DNA of 64,000 nucleotides. Source: Collinsella aerofaciens (GTDB taxonomy: Bacteria; Actinomycetota; Coriobacteriia; Coriobacteriales; Coriobacteriaceae). The position numbers and the translations under genes are program-made. The notes beneath the pieces are model-generated. The model had not been told where the DNA came from. It saw only the letters and a list, made by a program, of their open reading frames with translations, and searched no databases. The stretch is taken from contig NZ_JAQLFL010000002.1 in the NCBI RefSeq assembly GCF_028206995.1, positions 124,001 to 188,000 of the forward strand, written 5' to 3'. The first letter of the stretch is position 1. Every line of letters begins with the position of its first letter. Shown piece by piece: positions 25,314 to 34,629 of the stretch.

Positions 25314-26636
25314 TTAATCGTCCTTGTCGTCCTTCATGACAACGGTGGTCTCGGTGTGGCTGAAGGCGTCGTGTTTCTCGGTCAGGTCGAGCTCGCCACA
25401 GTAGCAATCGGCGTGGGTGGCCTCGTTGGCCGTCTTGAGCTGGCCCACCAGCAGCACGTCTGCGATGACCACGATGATCAGCGGCGCGACGATGTTGATG
25501 AGGATGCCCTCGATATCAAAGGTGAGGTAATCCGGATCGAAGGCGTTCTCACCCATGAAGAGGATCTGGGAGAGGACAAATCCGATCACAAAGAACAGCA
25601 CCGAGGCGATAGCGAGCTTGGGCTTGGAGCAAGGAAGCTCGCCGACCATACGGCCGGTTTGGCCGTTCATGGCAAACAGGTAGCTCTTGCCGTTCCACGA
25701 GGTGGAAAGCATCCACACGGGGAACAGGGCATAGTCGCTGTCTTCCCAGGTGTAGTCGAGCTGCTTGCTTTCGACCGTGGCATCGTCATATTCGTCGACG
25801 ACGGTTTCGCGCAGGGCCGAGATCGTGCTTTCCTCCATGCGGCGTTCGGCGCGCGCCTTGCAGGTTTCGCAGTCCTCGTCGTAGCGGTTGGCGATGTAGC
25901 CGGGCATATACGCGACCGAAAACGGGCGCAGGGCATCGTAGTCAAACGGCTCGATGGCGTCCATGTGGCCGTCGGGCATCTTGGACGATCCGTCGACGGG
26001 CACGCGCTTAAACGAGATGTTTCCCTTGCGGTAGGCGTCGTAGTGGTCGGTGGTCGTGACGGTGCGGTCGGATTCCTCGGTCACGGTCTTGTTGGTCGCA
26101 TCAAAGTACACTTCGCCGTCCACGCGGGCGCCGTAAAGCCAAAACGGCACGTAGACGCCTTGGACTTCGTCGATGTGGTTGCCGGTGACAAAGCTCTTGG
26201 GCAGCAGGATCTTGCCCTTGTAGTGCTCTTTGAGCGCGGCCATAACGTCGTCGCGGCCGAGCTTAAACGGAATCACCAGGTCGGGTGAGAAGTCGCCCGA
26301 GAGCTGACCGGGTGCCACGGCGGGGTTGCCGCAGTACGGGCAGGTGGTAACGGCGACGGTGCCATCCGAGATTAGCTCGGCGCCGCACGACGAGCAGATG
26401 TAACCGGCGTTTTGAGCCAGCTCCTGCACGGCATCGTCGGCAGCAGGCTTGGGGGCCGCGGCTGCGGCATCGGCTTTGGCATCTGCCTTGTCCTGGCGCT
26501 CGCGATAGAGGGCCTCGACTTCTTCGACTTCAAAGCGCGAGTCACAGTAGTCGCAGACGAGCTTTTGCTCGGCGCTTGCAAAATGCAGGGGGCCACCGCA
26601 GGCAGGGCACTGATAGTTAACGCTCTCGAAGGCCAT
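25314..26636 (-). CDS. TFIIB-type zinc-ribbon membrane protein (YdjG-like)
   Basis: 440 residues. Two Cys4 ribbons at the N-terminus (CPACGGPLHF...CDYC at about 10-31 and CSSCGAEL...CPYCGNP at about 80-103), separated by an Ala/Lys-rich linker. A large beta-rich region (105-335) contains PFWLYGARVDGEVYF and a CETC pair. Two membrane helices (about 340-362 and 380-402) precede a charged cytoplasmic tail. This resembles the YdjG/YdjH proteins next to SPFH genes. It lies 48 bases upstream of the SPFH gene. The ribbons probably sense or recruit partners; no enzyme motif is visible. Confidence 0.75.
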   Translation of the reverse strand: MAFESVNYQCPACGGPLHFASAEQKLVCDYCDSRFEVEEVEALYRERQDKADAKADAAAAAPKPAADDAVQELAQNAGYICSSCGAELISDGTVAVTTCPYCGNPAVAPGQLSGDFSPDLVIPFKLGRDDVMAALKEHYKGKILLPKSFVTGNHIDEVQGVYVPFWLYGARVDGEVYFDATNKTVTEESDRTVTTTDHYDAYRKGNISFKRVPVDGSSKMPDGHMDAIEPFDYDALRPFSVAYMPGYIANRYDEDCETCKARAERRMEESTISALRETVVDEYDDATVESKQLDYTWEDSDYALFPVWMLSTSWNGKSYLFAMNGQTGRMVGELPCSKPKLAIASVLFFVIGFVLSQILFMGENAFDPDYLTFDIEGILINIVAPLIIVVIADVLLVGQLKTANEATHADCYCGELDLTEKHDAFSHTETTVVMKDDKDD

Positions 26637-26660
26637 GATCGGTCCTTTCGCTGCCGGAGG

Positions 26661-27398
26661 CTATGCGCCGATGGCGCCGCCGCAGTATTCGCAGCGCCCA
26701 CTGGCATCGGGAATGGTGGTGGCTCCGCAGAAGGGGCAGGTCACCGCGGTCTTGGGGGCCTTGGCGGCCACGACGCTGTCGCGCGTCTCCTGGCGCAGCT
26801 GCACCAGCGCGTCGCGGACCTCGGTTGCCTGGCGCTTGGCCTCGCGATATTCGATGGAGCCGCGCTGATCGATGGTGGAGTCGTTCACGCGCAGGTTGAT
26901 CTCGGTAAAGTACGGCGTGTTGACGTGGATGGTCAGATTAAAGTCGTAATCCAGGTCGTAGCGCGGCGGGTTGTAGCTCTCGCGCTCGCCGTCCTTGGTC
27001 TCGCGATAGATCTCGGTGCGTTGCTCGTCGATATCCATATCGCAGCCGAGTACCTGCGAGAACTCGATGATGTCGGGATTGGCGTCGCGCCAGCGGCTCT
27101 GCGAAGTGATGATCAGCAGGCCCGCGTCTTCATCGAGCAAAATATTGGTGCGCCCGGCAGAAAGCGTGCGCGTGGGGTTGAACGAAGACAGGCGCTCGGC
27201 GTTGGCCTCGCGGTAGGCGAGTTGCTCACGGATATCGTCCGCGGTGCTGGAGCGATAGCCGTGAAAGTAGGGGGAGAGCTTGCCGGCGCACTCTTTGCAC
27301 AGGTAGCCTTCATTGATTTTTGTCTTACCTAGAAGTCCCAGCTCGGTACCGCAAATCGCGCACTCTTTCTTCTCGAACATCTTGTCAAAGAAGCCCAT
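26661..27398 (-). CDS. DUF4428-domain protein with terminal zinc ribbons
   Basis: 245 residues, cytoplasmic. It begins MGFFDKMFEKKECAICG, a short amphipathic start and a four-Cys DUF4428 ribbon (CAICG ... CKEC, about residues 13-37). The middle (75-185) is a beta-rich domain with a PH-like feel (LLDEDAGLLIITS). It ends with a second Cys4 ribbon, CPFCGATT...CEYCGG. It is first of the minus-strand set, 24 bases before the YdjG-like gene, with GGGAGG before its ATG. Function not known; the ribbons at both ends match its neighbours. Confidence 0.72.
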   Translation of the reverse strand: MGFFDKMFEKKECAICGTELGLLGKTKINEGYLCKECAGKLSPYFHGYRSSTADDIREQLAYREANAERLSSFNPTRTLSAGRTNILLDEDAGLLIITSQSRWRDANPDIIEFSQVLGCDMDIDEQRTEIYRETKDGERESYNPPRYDLDYDFNLTIHVNTPYFTEINLRVNDSTIDQRGSIEYREAKRQATEVRDALVQLRQETRDSVVAAKAPKTAVTCPFCGATTIPDASGRCEYCGGAIGA

Positions 27399-27511
27399 GG
27401 CTGCCTCCCATCAACAGGTAGCGTGTGTCACTTTTGATGATGGGGGAGTGTGCGATTCTTCGCGATACCCAGACGGCTCAAGGAGTCTCCACAACTGGGA
27501 CACATGGCCCA

Positions 27512-27600
27512 TTTTTTGATTGGACGCCGGGGACACTCTTCGGCCACTCATTGGGGACGTACTTAAATGAGTGGTAGTTGGGGACACTCCTGGCCGAGCT
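27512..27600. repeat. cluster of R1-type repeat units
   Basis: ACTCATT ... AAATGAGT (27546-27572) is an R1 palindrome around GGGGACGTACTT; its outer pair is changed on both arms (C/G instead of G/C), keeping the pairing. GGGGACACTC units flank it on both sides (about 27528 and 27579), and GTAG occurs at 27575-27578. The rest of the gap (27399-27511 and 27601-27759) must hold the promoters of two divergent units, but I see no clear boxes. Confidence 0.6.
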
Positions 27601-27759
27601 AGAGATCGCGCGCGTCCCTTCTGGTCCATGCGGCTCAAAATCGCGGCGTGATGTGGACGGCTGGGGTCGAATTGGCAACATTTCGAGCGTGGCTTCGATA
27701 TTGAGACTGGTTCTTTATTAAAATAGATTTCCAGACAATTGAGCGGCTGGGGGTTAACC

Positions 27760-29304
27760 ATGAGGGGCATGGGAGACACAACTGCATATTTGCGTCGGGG
27801 CATTCGGGAGATTATATGCCTGGCGCTGTTCTTCTTCACGTTTTTGGCGTGCGAGTATCTTTTTGATGTGCGCATGGCCGAGTTCGTGTCTCCGAACGAG
27901 GTCGTTATTTATGAGAGCCTTGTCATCGGCGCGAGCGTGATTGGCTTTTTTGTGCGTCCCATTCTGTACTATCGCCGTCCCCATGCTATCGACGCAACGA
28001 GTGACGTCACGGGCGTTTTGCTGGTGGCGGCATTGCTGCTGTTGATTATGGCGGTTCAGGTTGAGGTGGTAATTGCCGGCGGTTTGGTGGCGTGCTGCGC
28101 GCTGGGCTACTGCGGATCGACTGCCTACGCAAACTTTGCACGGCGCTTTGCGCGAACGCCCTGCTTGGCGCGCGCCGCCGCACTTTCTTACGCCATGGGC
28201 GTTCTGGTGCAGGTTCTCAACCACATGGTGATGCCTGCCGGCATTCCTTAGCAGGCTGTTCTGGTTGTCTGTGCGATCGCGCAGGTGGCGTTGCTCCACG
28301 GTGCCCGACGCGCCAAGCTGCGCGACGAGTCCGACCCCAACTTTGAACCCAGTGCTGCCGGGCTTTCGGTAGATGCTCTGGAATATGGCGCCAAGTGGCA
28401 TGACGATCCCGAGGCAAAGGCGGCATTCCGTCGCGCCGTAGTTCGCCTGACCGTGGCGACGGCGTATCTTTCCAGCGTATTCGCCGCTCTCAACGCGGGC
28501 TTCACGACCTTGCATGCTGTCGGAGCCGTCGATTTGGGCGATTGGCCGCGCCTGCTGCTTGTCGTGAGCTCGTTGGTCGCTGGCGCACTATTTGACCTGC
28601 ACGGCCGCTCGTATATGAATATCGGCATGACATGTGCCGCCATACTGTCCACGTTTTCGTTCTTTGTGCTTATCGTCGACGGCAATGGTGGCAACGAGCT
28701 CGCTGCCACGATCATTTTTTATCTGGGCTCGGGCTTTTTCGTGGTGTTCTTTACCACAAAATATGCCGCCGTCTCGCTCTATGCGCGCTGGTCATATTTT
28801 TGGCCGTGCATGGGTCGCGTCGTCAACAACGTGTGCTCGATGCTCGTGACGGCGCCGGCGGTGGCGATTATCTCGAGTCAAAACGTGCTGGCTGCGGTCG
28901 GTGCGGCGCTCGTGATGTTTGTGGGCATTGCGATTACGCTGCTGGGGCAGTTGGGGCAACGAGCCGATGATGCCGTGATGCAGGATGGCCTGCCGCTTGC
29001 CACCGACGATCTTGGTGGGGATCTTGCGCCCACATGCTTCGACCCCGAGCCCGTGGAGGCAGCGGAGCTCACGTCCGATGAACGCCTCGATGCCTTCGTC
29101 GCCACCTTTGGGCTTACAGAGCGCGAGCGCGATATTCTTGAGGTCTTGGTCGTTTCGGACCAGAGCGTTCAGGACATCGCCACAACGCTTTTCCTTTCGC
29201 GCTCCACGCTCTATCGTCACATTTCCTCGATCAACAAAAAGACCGGCACCGCCTCGCGTGTAGCCCTTATCAACTTCTTCTGGTCCTGGACACCCAAGGA
29301 CTAG
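27760..29304 (+). pseudogene. 12-TM LuxR-family regulator with in-frame amber stop
   Basis: One continuous frame of 515 codons broken only by TAG at 28249-28251. Before it are about five membrane helices (residues 15-160); directly after it the frame continues QAVLVVCAIAQVALLHG and about six to seven more helices, then a LuxR helix-turn-helix at the end (LTERERDILEVLVVSDQS, TLFLSRSTLYRHISSINKKTG). Membrane-bound LuxR regulators of this kind are numerous in Coriobacteriia. The TAG could be a mutated CAG or TGG. Without readthrough the DNA-binding half is lost unless translation restarts at GTG or ATG downstream, which would drop half the membrane domain. I start at ATG 27760. Confidence 0.8.
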
Positions 29305-29319
29305 CTAATCTCCCAATAA

Positions 29320-29384
29320 GTCGCGGTGGAATAGTCCCTAAATTAAAGTCACGGGGCTTTAAACAGGAACTATTCCACCGCAAC
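29320..29384. repeat. palindromic repeat R4, copy 1
   Basis: GTCGCGGTGGAATAGT (29320-29335) pairs with 29369-29384 with one G-U; an inner TTAAAG/CTTTAA stem adds to it. A longer relative lies at 63702-63769. It sits between convergent genes and may stop both. Confidence 0.65.
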
Positions 29385-29485
29385 TGCTGGGGGGATAGAC
29401 TGCGGCGGCGGCAGAGGCAACGGCAGCGGCGTTGGTAGCTGTGGTAGTGGCAACGGCAGCTGGCAGGGTGTTTTCCGTCTTCTTG

Positions 29486-32254
29486 CTACAGCAGCTCGCC
29501 GTGGCGGGCAATGTAGCGGCGCTTTGCCAGTTGGGTGAGCGCGATATAGGCGGTAACGATGCCAATGAGCAGCCCAAAAAAGCTCGTGGGCAGCGGCATG
29601 AGGCCGAGCGCATCGGCGATGGGGCTTGCCGGCAGCCAGGTGACGAGCGCCAGACCCAGCACGGTGAGAACGCACAGTGCGGGCGCGGCGTGGTCGCGCG
29701 GGCTCGGCAGATGCGGGGAGCGCAGCATGTGGACCACGAGTGTCTGCGACCACATGGACTCGACAAACCAGCCGCTCTGGAAGAGTGCGGCAAAGGTCGC
29801 CATACCCGCGACGTCGCCCGCGGCGGCAAGCTCGGGCCAGCTTGCGTCCACGGCGGCGGGGCACACGACAAAGAAGAGCGCGGCGAAGGTCACGATGTCA
29901 AACAGCGAGCTCACGGGGCCCAGCTCGAGCATAAAGCCCTTGATGGACGCGGCGTCCCAGGCACGCGGGCGGGCAGTCCAGGCGTCATCGACGGTGTCCC
30001 ACGGCAGCGCGATGCACACGATCTCGTAGACCAGCGACAGCAGCACCAGCTGCAGGGCGCTCATGGGCAAAAACGGCAAGAACAGGCTCGCGACGGTCAC
30101 GGACAGCACATTGCCAAAGTTGGAGCTCACCGTGGTCTTGAGGTACTTGAGCAGGTTGCCGTAAGTGCGGCGGCCTTCGATGATGCCGCGCTCGAGCACG
30201 CCCAGGTCCTTCTGAAGCAAGATGATATCGGCGGATTCCTTGGCAATATCGACGGCCGAATCGACCGAGATGCCGCAATCGCTCGCACGCATGGCGGCGG
30301 CGTCGTTGATGCCGTCGCCCATAAAGCCCACGGTGTGGCCGAGCATCTCGCGCATGACACGTACCAGGCGCGCCTTCTGCAGCGGCGAGAGCTTGGCGAA
30401 GAGGTGGGTTTTCTCGGCGCGCTCGGCAAGTTCGGCGTCATCGAGCGCATCGATCTCGGAGCCGAGCAAGACGTTGCTCGCATCGATACCAATCTGCTCG
30501 CAGACGGTGGCGGCGACGCGGTCGTTGTCGCCGGTTAGGACCTTGACCGCCACGCCCTTGGCCTCGAGGGTGGCGACGGCGCCCGCGGCACTTGCTTTGG
30601 GCGGATCGAGGAAGGCCAAAAAGCCCATCAGCACCATGTCGCACTCGTCGGCGATGCCAAACTCGCCCACGCAGCGCGGATTGGTCTTCTGCGCCACGGC
30701 AATTACGCGTAGGCCCTCGGCGTTAAGTCCGGCGATCTGCTTGCGAATCTGGGCGAGCTTCTCGTCGGTGAGCGGCTGAGCGATGCCATCGATCTCGACA
30801 AAGGAGCAGATCTCGAGCATTTCCTCGGCGGCGCCCTTGGTAACCATCTGGGTTTTGCCTTGGGCGTCGGCGACAACTACGCTCAGGCGACGGCGCGAGA
30901 AATCGAAGGGAACCTCGTCGACCTTGGTGTAGCGGTCGCGCAAGCTCTGGCCCAGCATGGAATCGGGTGCGACGGTCGAGGGTGTCACATCGGCACGGTC
31001 GATTACGGCCAGGTCGATAAGATTTTTGAGGCCGGTCTGGAAGAAGCTGTTCAAAAACGCATGGCGCAGCACGCGCGCGTCCTCGTTGCCATCGGTGTTG
31101 AGGTAGCGCTCGAGCACGATGCGGTCTTCGGTGAGGGTGCCGGTCTTGTCGCAGCACAGGACGTCCATCGCTCCGAGGTTTTGAATCGCCGGCAGCTCCT
31201 TGACGATAACCTGGCGACGGGCGAGGTCCTTGGCGCCCTGCGACAGGCTCGTGGTCACGATGACGGGAAGCATCTGCGGCGTGATGCCCACGGCCACGCT
31301 CGTGGCGAACAGCAGCGCGTCGATGACGTTGCCCTTGGTGGCGGCGTTGATGGCAAAGACGGCCGGCGCCATAACGAGCATCAGGCGCACCAGCAGCATG
31401 GAGACGCTCGAGACGCCGCGGTCAAACGCGCTTTTTTCGCCGCGCCCGTTGAGCATCTTGGCGATGCCGCCCAGGTAGGTGTCCGAGCCGGTGGCAACGA
31501 CAAGCGCCATGGCGGCGCCGTTTTGCACGGAGGTGCCGGTAAAGACGATGTTCTTGCAGGCAGAGAGTGGCAGTGCGGAGCCGTCGGCGCCCTCGACGAC
31601 GGTGACGGCGGTGGTCTTCTCGACGGCCTCGCTCTCGCCGGTGAGTGCGGACTCGATCACAAACAGGTCGCGCGCGGTGATGATGCGGGCGTCTGCTGGC
31701 ACCATATCGCCGGCAGAGAGGCGGATTACATCGCCGGGGACGAGCTCGTCGAAGGGGATCTCGATGCGCCCGCCGTCGCGCAGGGCGGTGCAAGTGTTGG
31801 AGACCAGGTCCTTGAGGGCCTCTGCCGCATTGCCGCTGCGGGCTTCCTGGATAAACTTCATGCCGCCCGATACCAGCAGCATGGTGCCGATGACGATGAC
31901 CGTGGAGGGGTCGCGCTGCGGTTCGGGCACGGCGAGCACGTCGATGTAGAGCGAGACCAGTGCGAGCGCGGCGAGGATGCCGGCGAAGGGATCGATGAAC
32001 GCGTCGGCGATGCGGCGGGCGAGCGTTTTGGTCGTTGCCTCGATGGTGTTGGGGCCGACGGCGTTCAGGCGCTCAGTTGCCTGCTCGACGGTGAGGCCGT
32101 TTGCCGTGGCGTCAAGCAGTACGAGGGCGTCCTCGGCACTATGGGTGGTGGCGAATATGGTGTTCTTGGACAGGCCGGTGTGAGCGGCAGGGCGCTCCGC
32201 GCGGCGGCGCTTGGAGATGGCTTCGAGTACCGTGGCGGTTTTGAGCATCAGCAT
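29486..32254 (-). CDS. magnesium-importing P-type ATPase (MgtA/MgtB family)
   Basis: 922 residues, the normal MgtA length. It imports Mg2+ driven by ATP. Landmarks: cation-ATPase N-terminal domain (about 30-100), actuator loop with LTGES, phosphorylation motif DKTGTLTED (Asp near residue 376), KGAAEE for nucleotide binding, LTGDN and FMGDGINDAAAM hinge motifs, and six C-terminal helices. I start at the ATG at 32254, which follows AAGGAGG; the 17 extra residues in the open frame lack a site. The window already holds an Nramp/NRMT and a CorC protein, so magnesium handling is redundant here. I saw no leader riboswitch. Confidence 0.93.
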   Translation of the reverse strand: MLMLKTATVLEAISKRRRAERPAAHTGLSKNTIFATTHSAEDALVLLDATANGLTVEQATERLNAVGPNTIEATTKTLARRIADAFIDPFAGILAALALVSLYIDVLAVPEPQRDPSTVIVIGTMLLVSGGMKFIQEARSGNAAEALKDLVSNTCTALRDGGRIEIPFDELVPGDVIRLSAGDMVPADARIITARDLFVIESALTGESEAVEKTTAVTVVEGADGSALPLSACKNIVFTGTSVQNGAAMALVVATGSDTYLGGIAKMLNGRGEKSAFDRGVSSVSMLLVRLMLVMAPAVFAINAATKGNVIDALLFATSVAVGITPQMLPVIVTTSLSQGAKDLARRQVIVKELPAIQNLGAMDVLCCDKTGTLTEDRIVLERYLNTDGNEDARVLRHAFLNSFFQTGLKNLIDLAVIDRADVTPSTVAPDSMLGQSLRDRYTKVDEVPFDFSRRRLSVVVADAQGKTQMVTKGAAEEMLEICSFVEIDGIAQPLTDEKLAQIRKQIAGLNAEGLRVIAVAQKTNPRCVGEFGIADECDMVLMGFLAFLDPPKASAAGAVATLEAKGVAVKVLTGDNDRVAATVCEQIGIDASNVLLGSEIDALDDAELAERAEKTHLFAKLSPLQKARLVRVMREMLGHTVGFMGDGINDAAAMRASDCGISVDSAVDIAKESADIILLQKDLGVLERGIIEGRRTYGNLLKYLKTTVSSNFGNVLSVTVASLFLPFLPMSALQLVLLSLVYEIVCIALPWDTVDDAWTARPRAWDAASIKGFMLELGPVSSLFDIVTFAALFFVVCPAAVDASWPELAAAGDVAGMATFAALFQSGWFVESMWSQTLVVHMLRSPHLPSPRDHAAPALCVLTVLGLALVTWLPASPIADALGLMPLPTSFFGLLIGIVTAYIALTQLAKRRYIARHGELL

Positions 32255-32337
32255 AGGGTCCTCCTTGTTGAAGGGAGTTAGCGTACGTGTCGTATTGAGT
32301 TGCAAAAAACCTAGATGTCGCTCACGTCATGCTCACG

Positions 32338-32374
32338 AACCACCACAAAGGGGACAGGCACCTTTGTGGTGGTT
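32338..32374. repeat. palindromic repeat R2, copy 2
   Basis: AACCACCACAAAGG (32338-32351), loop GGACAGGCA, CCTTTGTGGTGGTT (32361-32374): perfect 14-base arms. The loop is the reverse complement of that in copy 1, so the unit is inverted here. Confidence 0.85.
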
Positions 32375-32691
32375 TTGACAATCGGTTGGTGGCGCTTATG
32401 CGAATACGGAGTCCTCGCGGCGTGCCGAGGGCGACATGCAGGTTTTTCGACTATGACTGCCTTCCATGGCACACCTCCTTATGGACGGGCGCGGCGCGCT
32501 TTGGGTATCTCGTACCCGTTTCAATCCGCCCGTATTCTTGATGAGGGGGTTCGCCGTGTCAACCCCATTGTTCGGAAAACCGTTGCCCCTGACAAAGCCT
32601 TTACAGAATGCCGTGGCCTCAAAGCGTACCCGCATCGACGCTTCGCCTGCGCTAAACTGGAAGCACGTACGCGATTACGAGAGGAGCCCGC
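32375..32691. other. non-coding gap between divergent mgtA-like gene and pyrE
   Basis: No convincing gene. A TAAACT 35 bases before pyrE could be its -10. Small overlapping frames on both strands lack ribosome sites and family resemblance. Confidence 0.4.
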
Positions 32692-33375
32692 ATGGAGGCT
32701 TACAAGCAAGAGTTCATCAAGTTCATGGTCGAGTCCGACGTTCTTAAGTTCGGCAGCTTTACGCTCAAGAGCGGCCGTCAGTCCCCGTTCTTTATGAACG
32801 CCGGCGCTTATGTGACGGGCTATCAGCTCAAGAAGCTGGGCGAGTATTACGCCCAGGCCATTCACGATAACTTTGGCGACGACTTTGATGTCCTGTTTGG
32901 ACCGGCCTACAAGGGTATTCCGCTGGCCGTCGTGACCGCAATTGCCTACCACGAGCTGTACGGCAAGGAGGTCAAGTACTGCTGCGACCGCAAGGAGGCC
33001 AAGGACCACGGTGCCGATAAGGGCAACCTGTTGGGCTATGAGCCGCAGGACGGCGATCGCGTGGTCATGGTCGAGGACGTTACCACCAGCGGCAAGTCCA
33101 TCGACGAGACCTATCCCAAGGTTAAGGCTGCTGCCGACGTCGAAATCAAGGGCCTCATCGTGTCCCTCAACCGCATGGAGGTCGGCAAGGGCGGCGTGAC
33201 CACCGCGCAGAAGGAGATCGAGGCAAAGTACGGTTTCCCCGTCGCGAGCATTGTTTCCATGGCCGAGGTCGTCGAGACCCTCTACAACCACGAGATCGAC
33301 GGCAAGGTCGTCATCGATGACGAACTCAAGACGGCCATCGACGCCTACTACGAGCAGTACGGAGCTCGGGAGTAG
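32692..33375 (+). CDS. pyrE: orotate phosphoribosyltransferase
   Basis: 227 residues. It joins orotate and PRPP to make OMP in pyrimidine synthesis. The PRPP motif is VVMVEDVTTSGKSI (about residues 122-135). SGRQSPFFMN near residue 28 and FGPAYKGIPLA near residue 69 are the orotate and PRPP loop regions. The start follows GAGAGGAG. It is separate from other pyr genes. A structured repeat begins on the last base of its stop codon and would form the 3' end of its message. Confidence 0.93.
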   Translation: MEAYKQEFIKFMVESDVLKFGSFTLKSGRQSPFFMNAGAYVTGYQLKKLGEYYAQAIHDNFGDDFDVLFGPAYKGIPLAVVTAIAYHELYGKEVKYCCDRKEAKDHGADKGNLLGYEPQDGDRVVMVEDVTTSGKSIDETYPKVKAAADVEIKGLIVSLNRMEVGKGGVTTAQKEIEAKYGFPVASIVSMAEVVETLYNHEIDGKVVIDDELKTAIDAYYEQYGARE

Positions 33376-33548
33376 TTACGGCGTTTTACCAAACGCCGTA
33401 ACAGCTCGACGCTGCGCGGGCCGCATTTGGACAATCTGACGTTCAACTTCAAGGGCGCGACCAGAAGGTCAGCGCCCTTTCGTTTCACGTCACCTTGTCA
33501 CAAATGCGACCCGCTCGCTGGCGTTGCCAAAACATCGGCGTTGCCGTG
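33375..33548. ncRNA. structured intergenic element, copy A
   Basis: Three stems: H1 GTTACGGCGTTT (33375-33386) with 33391-33402, perfect 12 pairs; H2 33416-33429 with 33501-33514 (13 of 14 pairs); H3 inside H2, 33451-33462 with 33467-33480, AGAA loop and one bulged A. After H1 comes the conserved GACGCTGC. H1 starts on the last base of the pyrE stop. Copies at 35964 and 55847 keep the stems with different bases. Likely transcribed as the 3' end of pyrE; strand of action is an inference. Confidence 0.7.
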
Positions 33549-33606
33549 GTAGTCATTGAGGACGTTCTTGTTTGACTGGTCGTTTAAGAGCGTCCCCAAT
33601 GACTAC
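33549..33606. repeat. two R1 units head to head
   Basis: GTAG (33549-33552) opens GTCATTGAGGACGTTCTT...TTGAC, then TGG, then the inverted unit GTCGTTTAAGAGCGTCCCC ending ATGACTA. The two form one large hairpin of about 25 bases per arm with several wobbles. Confidence 0.7.
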
Positions 33607-33611
33607 TTAGG

Positions 33612-33681
33612 AATGAGCGTGGATAATCTCCCGTTTTTGGCCCCCGTGTGGGCTCAAAGTGGGAGATTATTCACGCTCGTT
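33612..33681. repeat. 21-base inverted repeat
   Basis: 33612-33632 and 33661-33681 pair over 21 bases with two G-U (ends AATGAGCGTGG.../...CACGCTCGTT). Loop 28 bases. No second copy seen in the window. Confidence 0.6.
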
Positions 33682-33819
33682 GGATAGGTGTCCGAAAATC
33701 AACGCTCATTCGGTTGGCGCAGGGGCAAGCTGTTTTCCGCTGTGGTGCCACATGTGAGCCTGGCCTCCTATGCCAGATTCTAATAACGAGTTTACGGAAT
33801 AAATAGTTATTAGAGCTGA

Positions 33820-33892
33820 AATGGCCGACCTAATGACGAGAAGTCGTTATTAGGTCGGCCATTAGTCATTGGGGACGTTCTTAAATGACTAC
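33820..33892 (-). terminator. long hairpin plus R1 unit at the end of the RpiR gene
   Basis: AATGGCCGACCTAA (33820-33833) pairs with 33850-33863, extended inward toward the loop. Next to it an exact R1 unit (33865-33889) ends on the stop codon of the minus-strand RpiR gene, with GTAG reading on that strand. This is the same arrangement as at 563-590. Confidence 0.65.
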
Positions 33893-34494
33893 TTGAGCCC
33901 GGGCAGGCGGGCGTAGGGAAACGAGTGCTCTAGGAACTCGGAGCAGCGGGCGTAGTCTTTGGCGAAGTAGCTGCTGTAGAGCGAATCGAGCACGTATTGC
34001 ACGGCGATGTGGCTCGCGAACTGCGTGATGCGATGCGTCATGCTCTCGTGGTCACTCACCGTGAGGTAGGCGGCAAAGCCAGGGTGAATGCGTGCGCAAT
34101 GAGGCGTGCCGATAACGATGACCGGGACATGCCGACTGCTGAGGATCGGTAAGATGTCCTTGAGGTTGGGGGCAAGGCCGCTGTAGGAGATGGCGATTGC
34201 CACATGGTCGGGGCCCGAGGCGAGCGCCGTGCACACCTGGGGTTCGATATTGTCGTGGCACGTCGCGCTTTTACCGGCGGAGAACAGGCGATCGCGGAAC
34301 ATTCCCGCTGGATAGAGATTGTGCGAGCCCGTGTAGATGTCGACCTGTCGGGCGTTCGCGATGAGTTTGGTGGCGTGGTCGAGCTGCGTGGGGTCGAGCA
34401 GCTCCTGCGTCTCGGCCAGCGTGTTCTGGTAGAGCCCCTCCATGCGCTCCATGACCTGCGCAGGCGATACTCGGCTTATCGACCCGCGATGCAA
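33889..34494 (-). pseudogene. RpiR/MurR-family regulator lacking its DNA-binding domain
   Basis: 201 residues from a TTG at 34494. The SIS sugar-phosphate domain is intact (about 45-180: VDIYTGSHNLYPAG, AIAISYSGLAPNLKDIL, VIVIGTP), and the linker helix before it is recognisable (ERMEGLYQNTLAETQELL). The N-terminal helix-turn-helix of about 75 residues is missing: an in-frame stop at 34504-34506 blocks extension, and only about 130 bases separate it from the divergent crr gene. It could be decayed, or an SIS-only protein. Position next to PTS EIIA suggests the intact ancestor sensed a sugar phosphate. Confidence 0.6.
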
Positions 34495-34551
34495 AGGAGA
34501 TGCTCATCCCACGAGCACTACCGGGAAGGGCTTGCGATTCGAGCCCTCGCC

Positions 34552-34580
34552 TTAGTATTTTGGCCATTTGGCACTATAAT
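34552..34580 (+). promoter_or_regulatory. promoter of the EIIA gene
   Basis: TTAGTA (34552-34557), 17 bases, perfect TATAAT (34575-34580), 50 bases before the start codon. Confidence 0.65.
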
Positions 34581-34629
34581 TACTGTAGGCATGCGCACAA
34601 CGTTGCGCTTAATCAAGAGGAGAAAACGT

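Noticed and set aside
23934-26288. 784-codon plus-strand open frame opposite the SPFH/zinc-ribbon genes
   Set aside because: Shadow frame; the minus strand has the recognisable domains and ribosome sites.
32466-32747. Plus-strand open frame of 93 codons before pyrE
   Set aside because: It overlaps the pyrE start in another frame, has no ribosome site and no recognisable domain.
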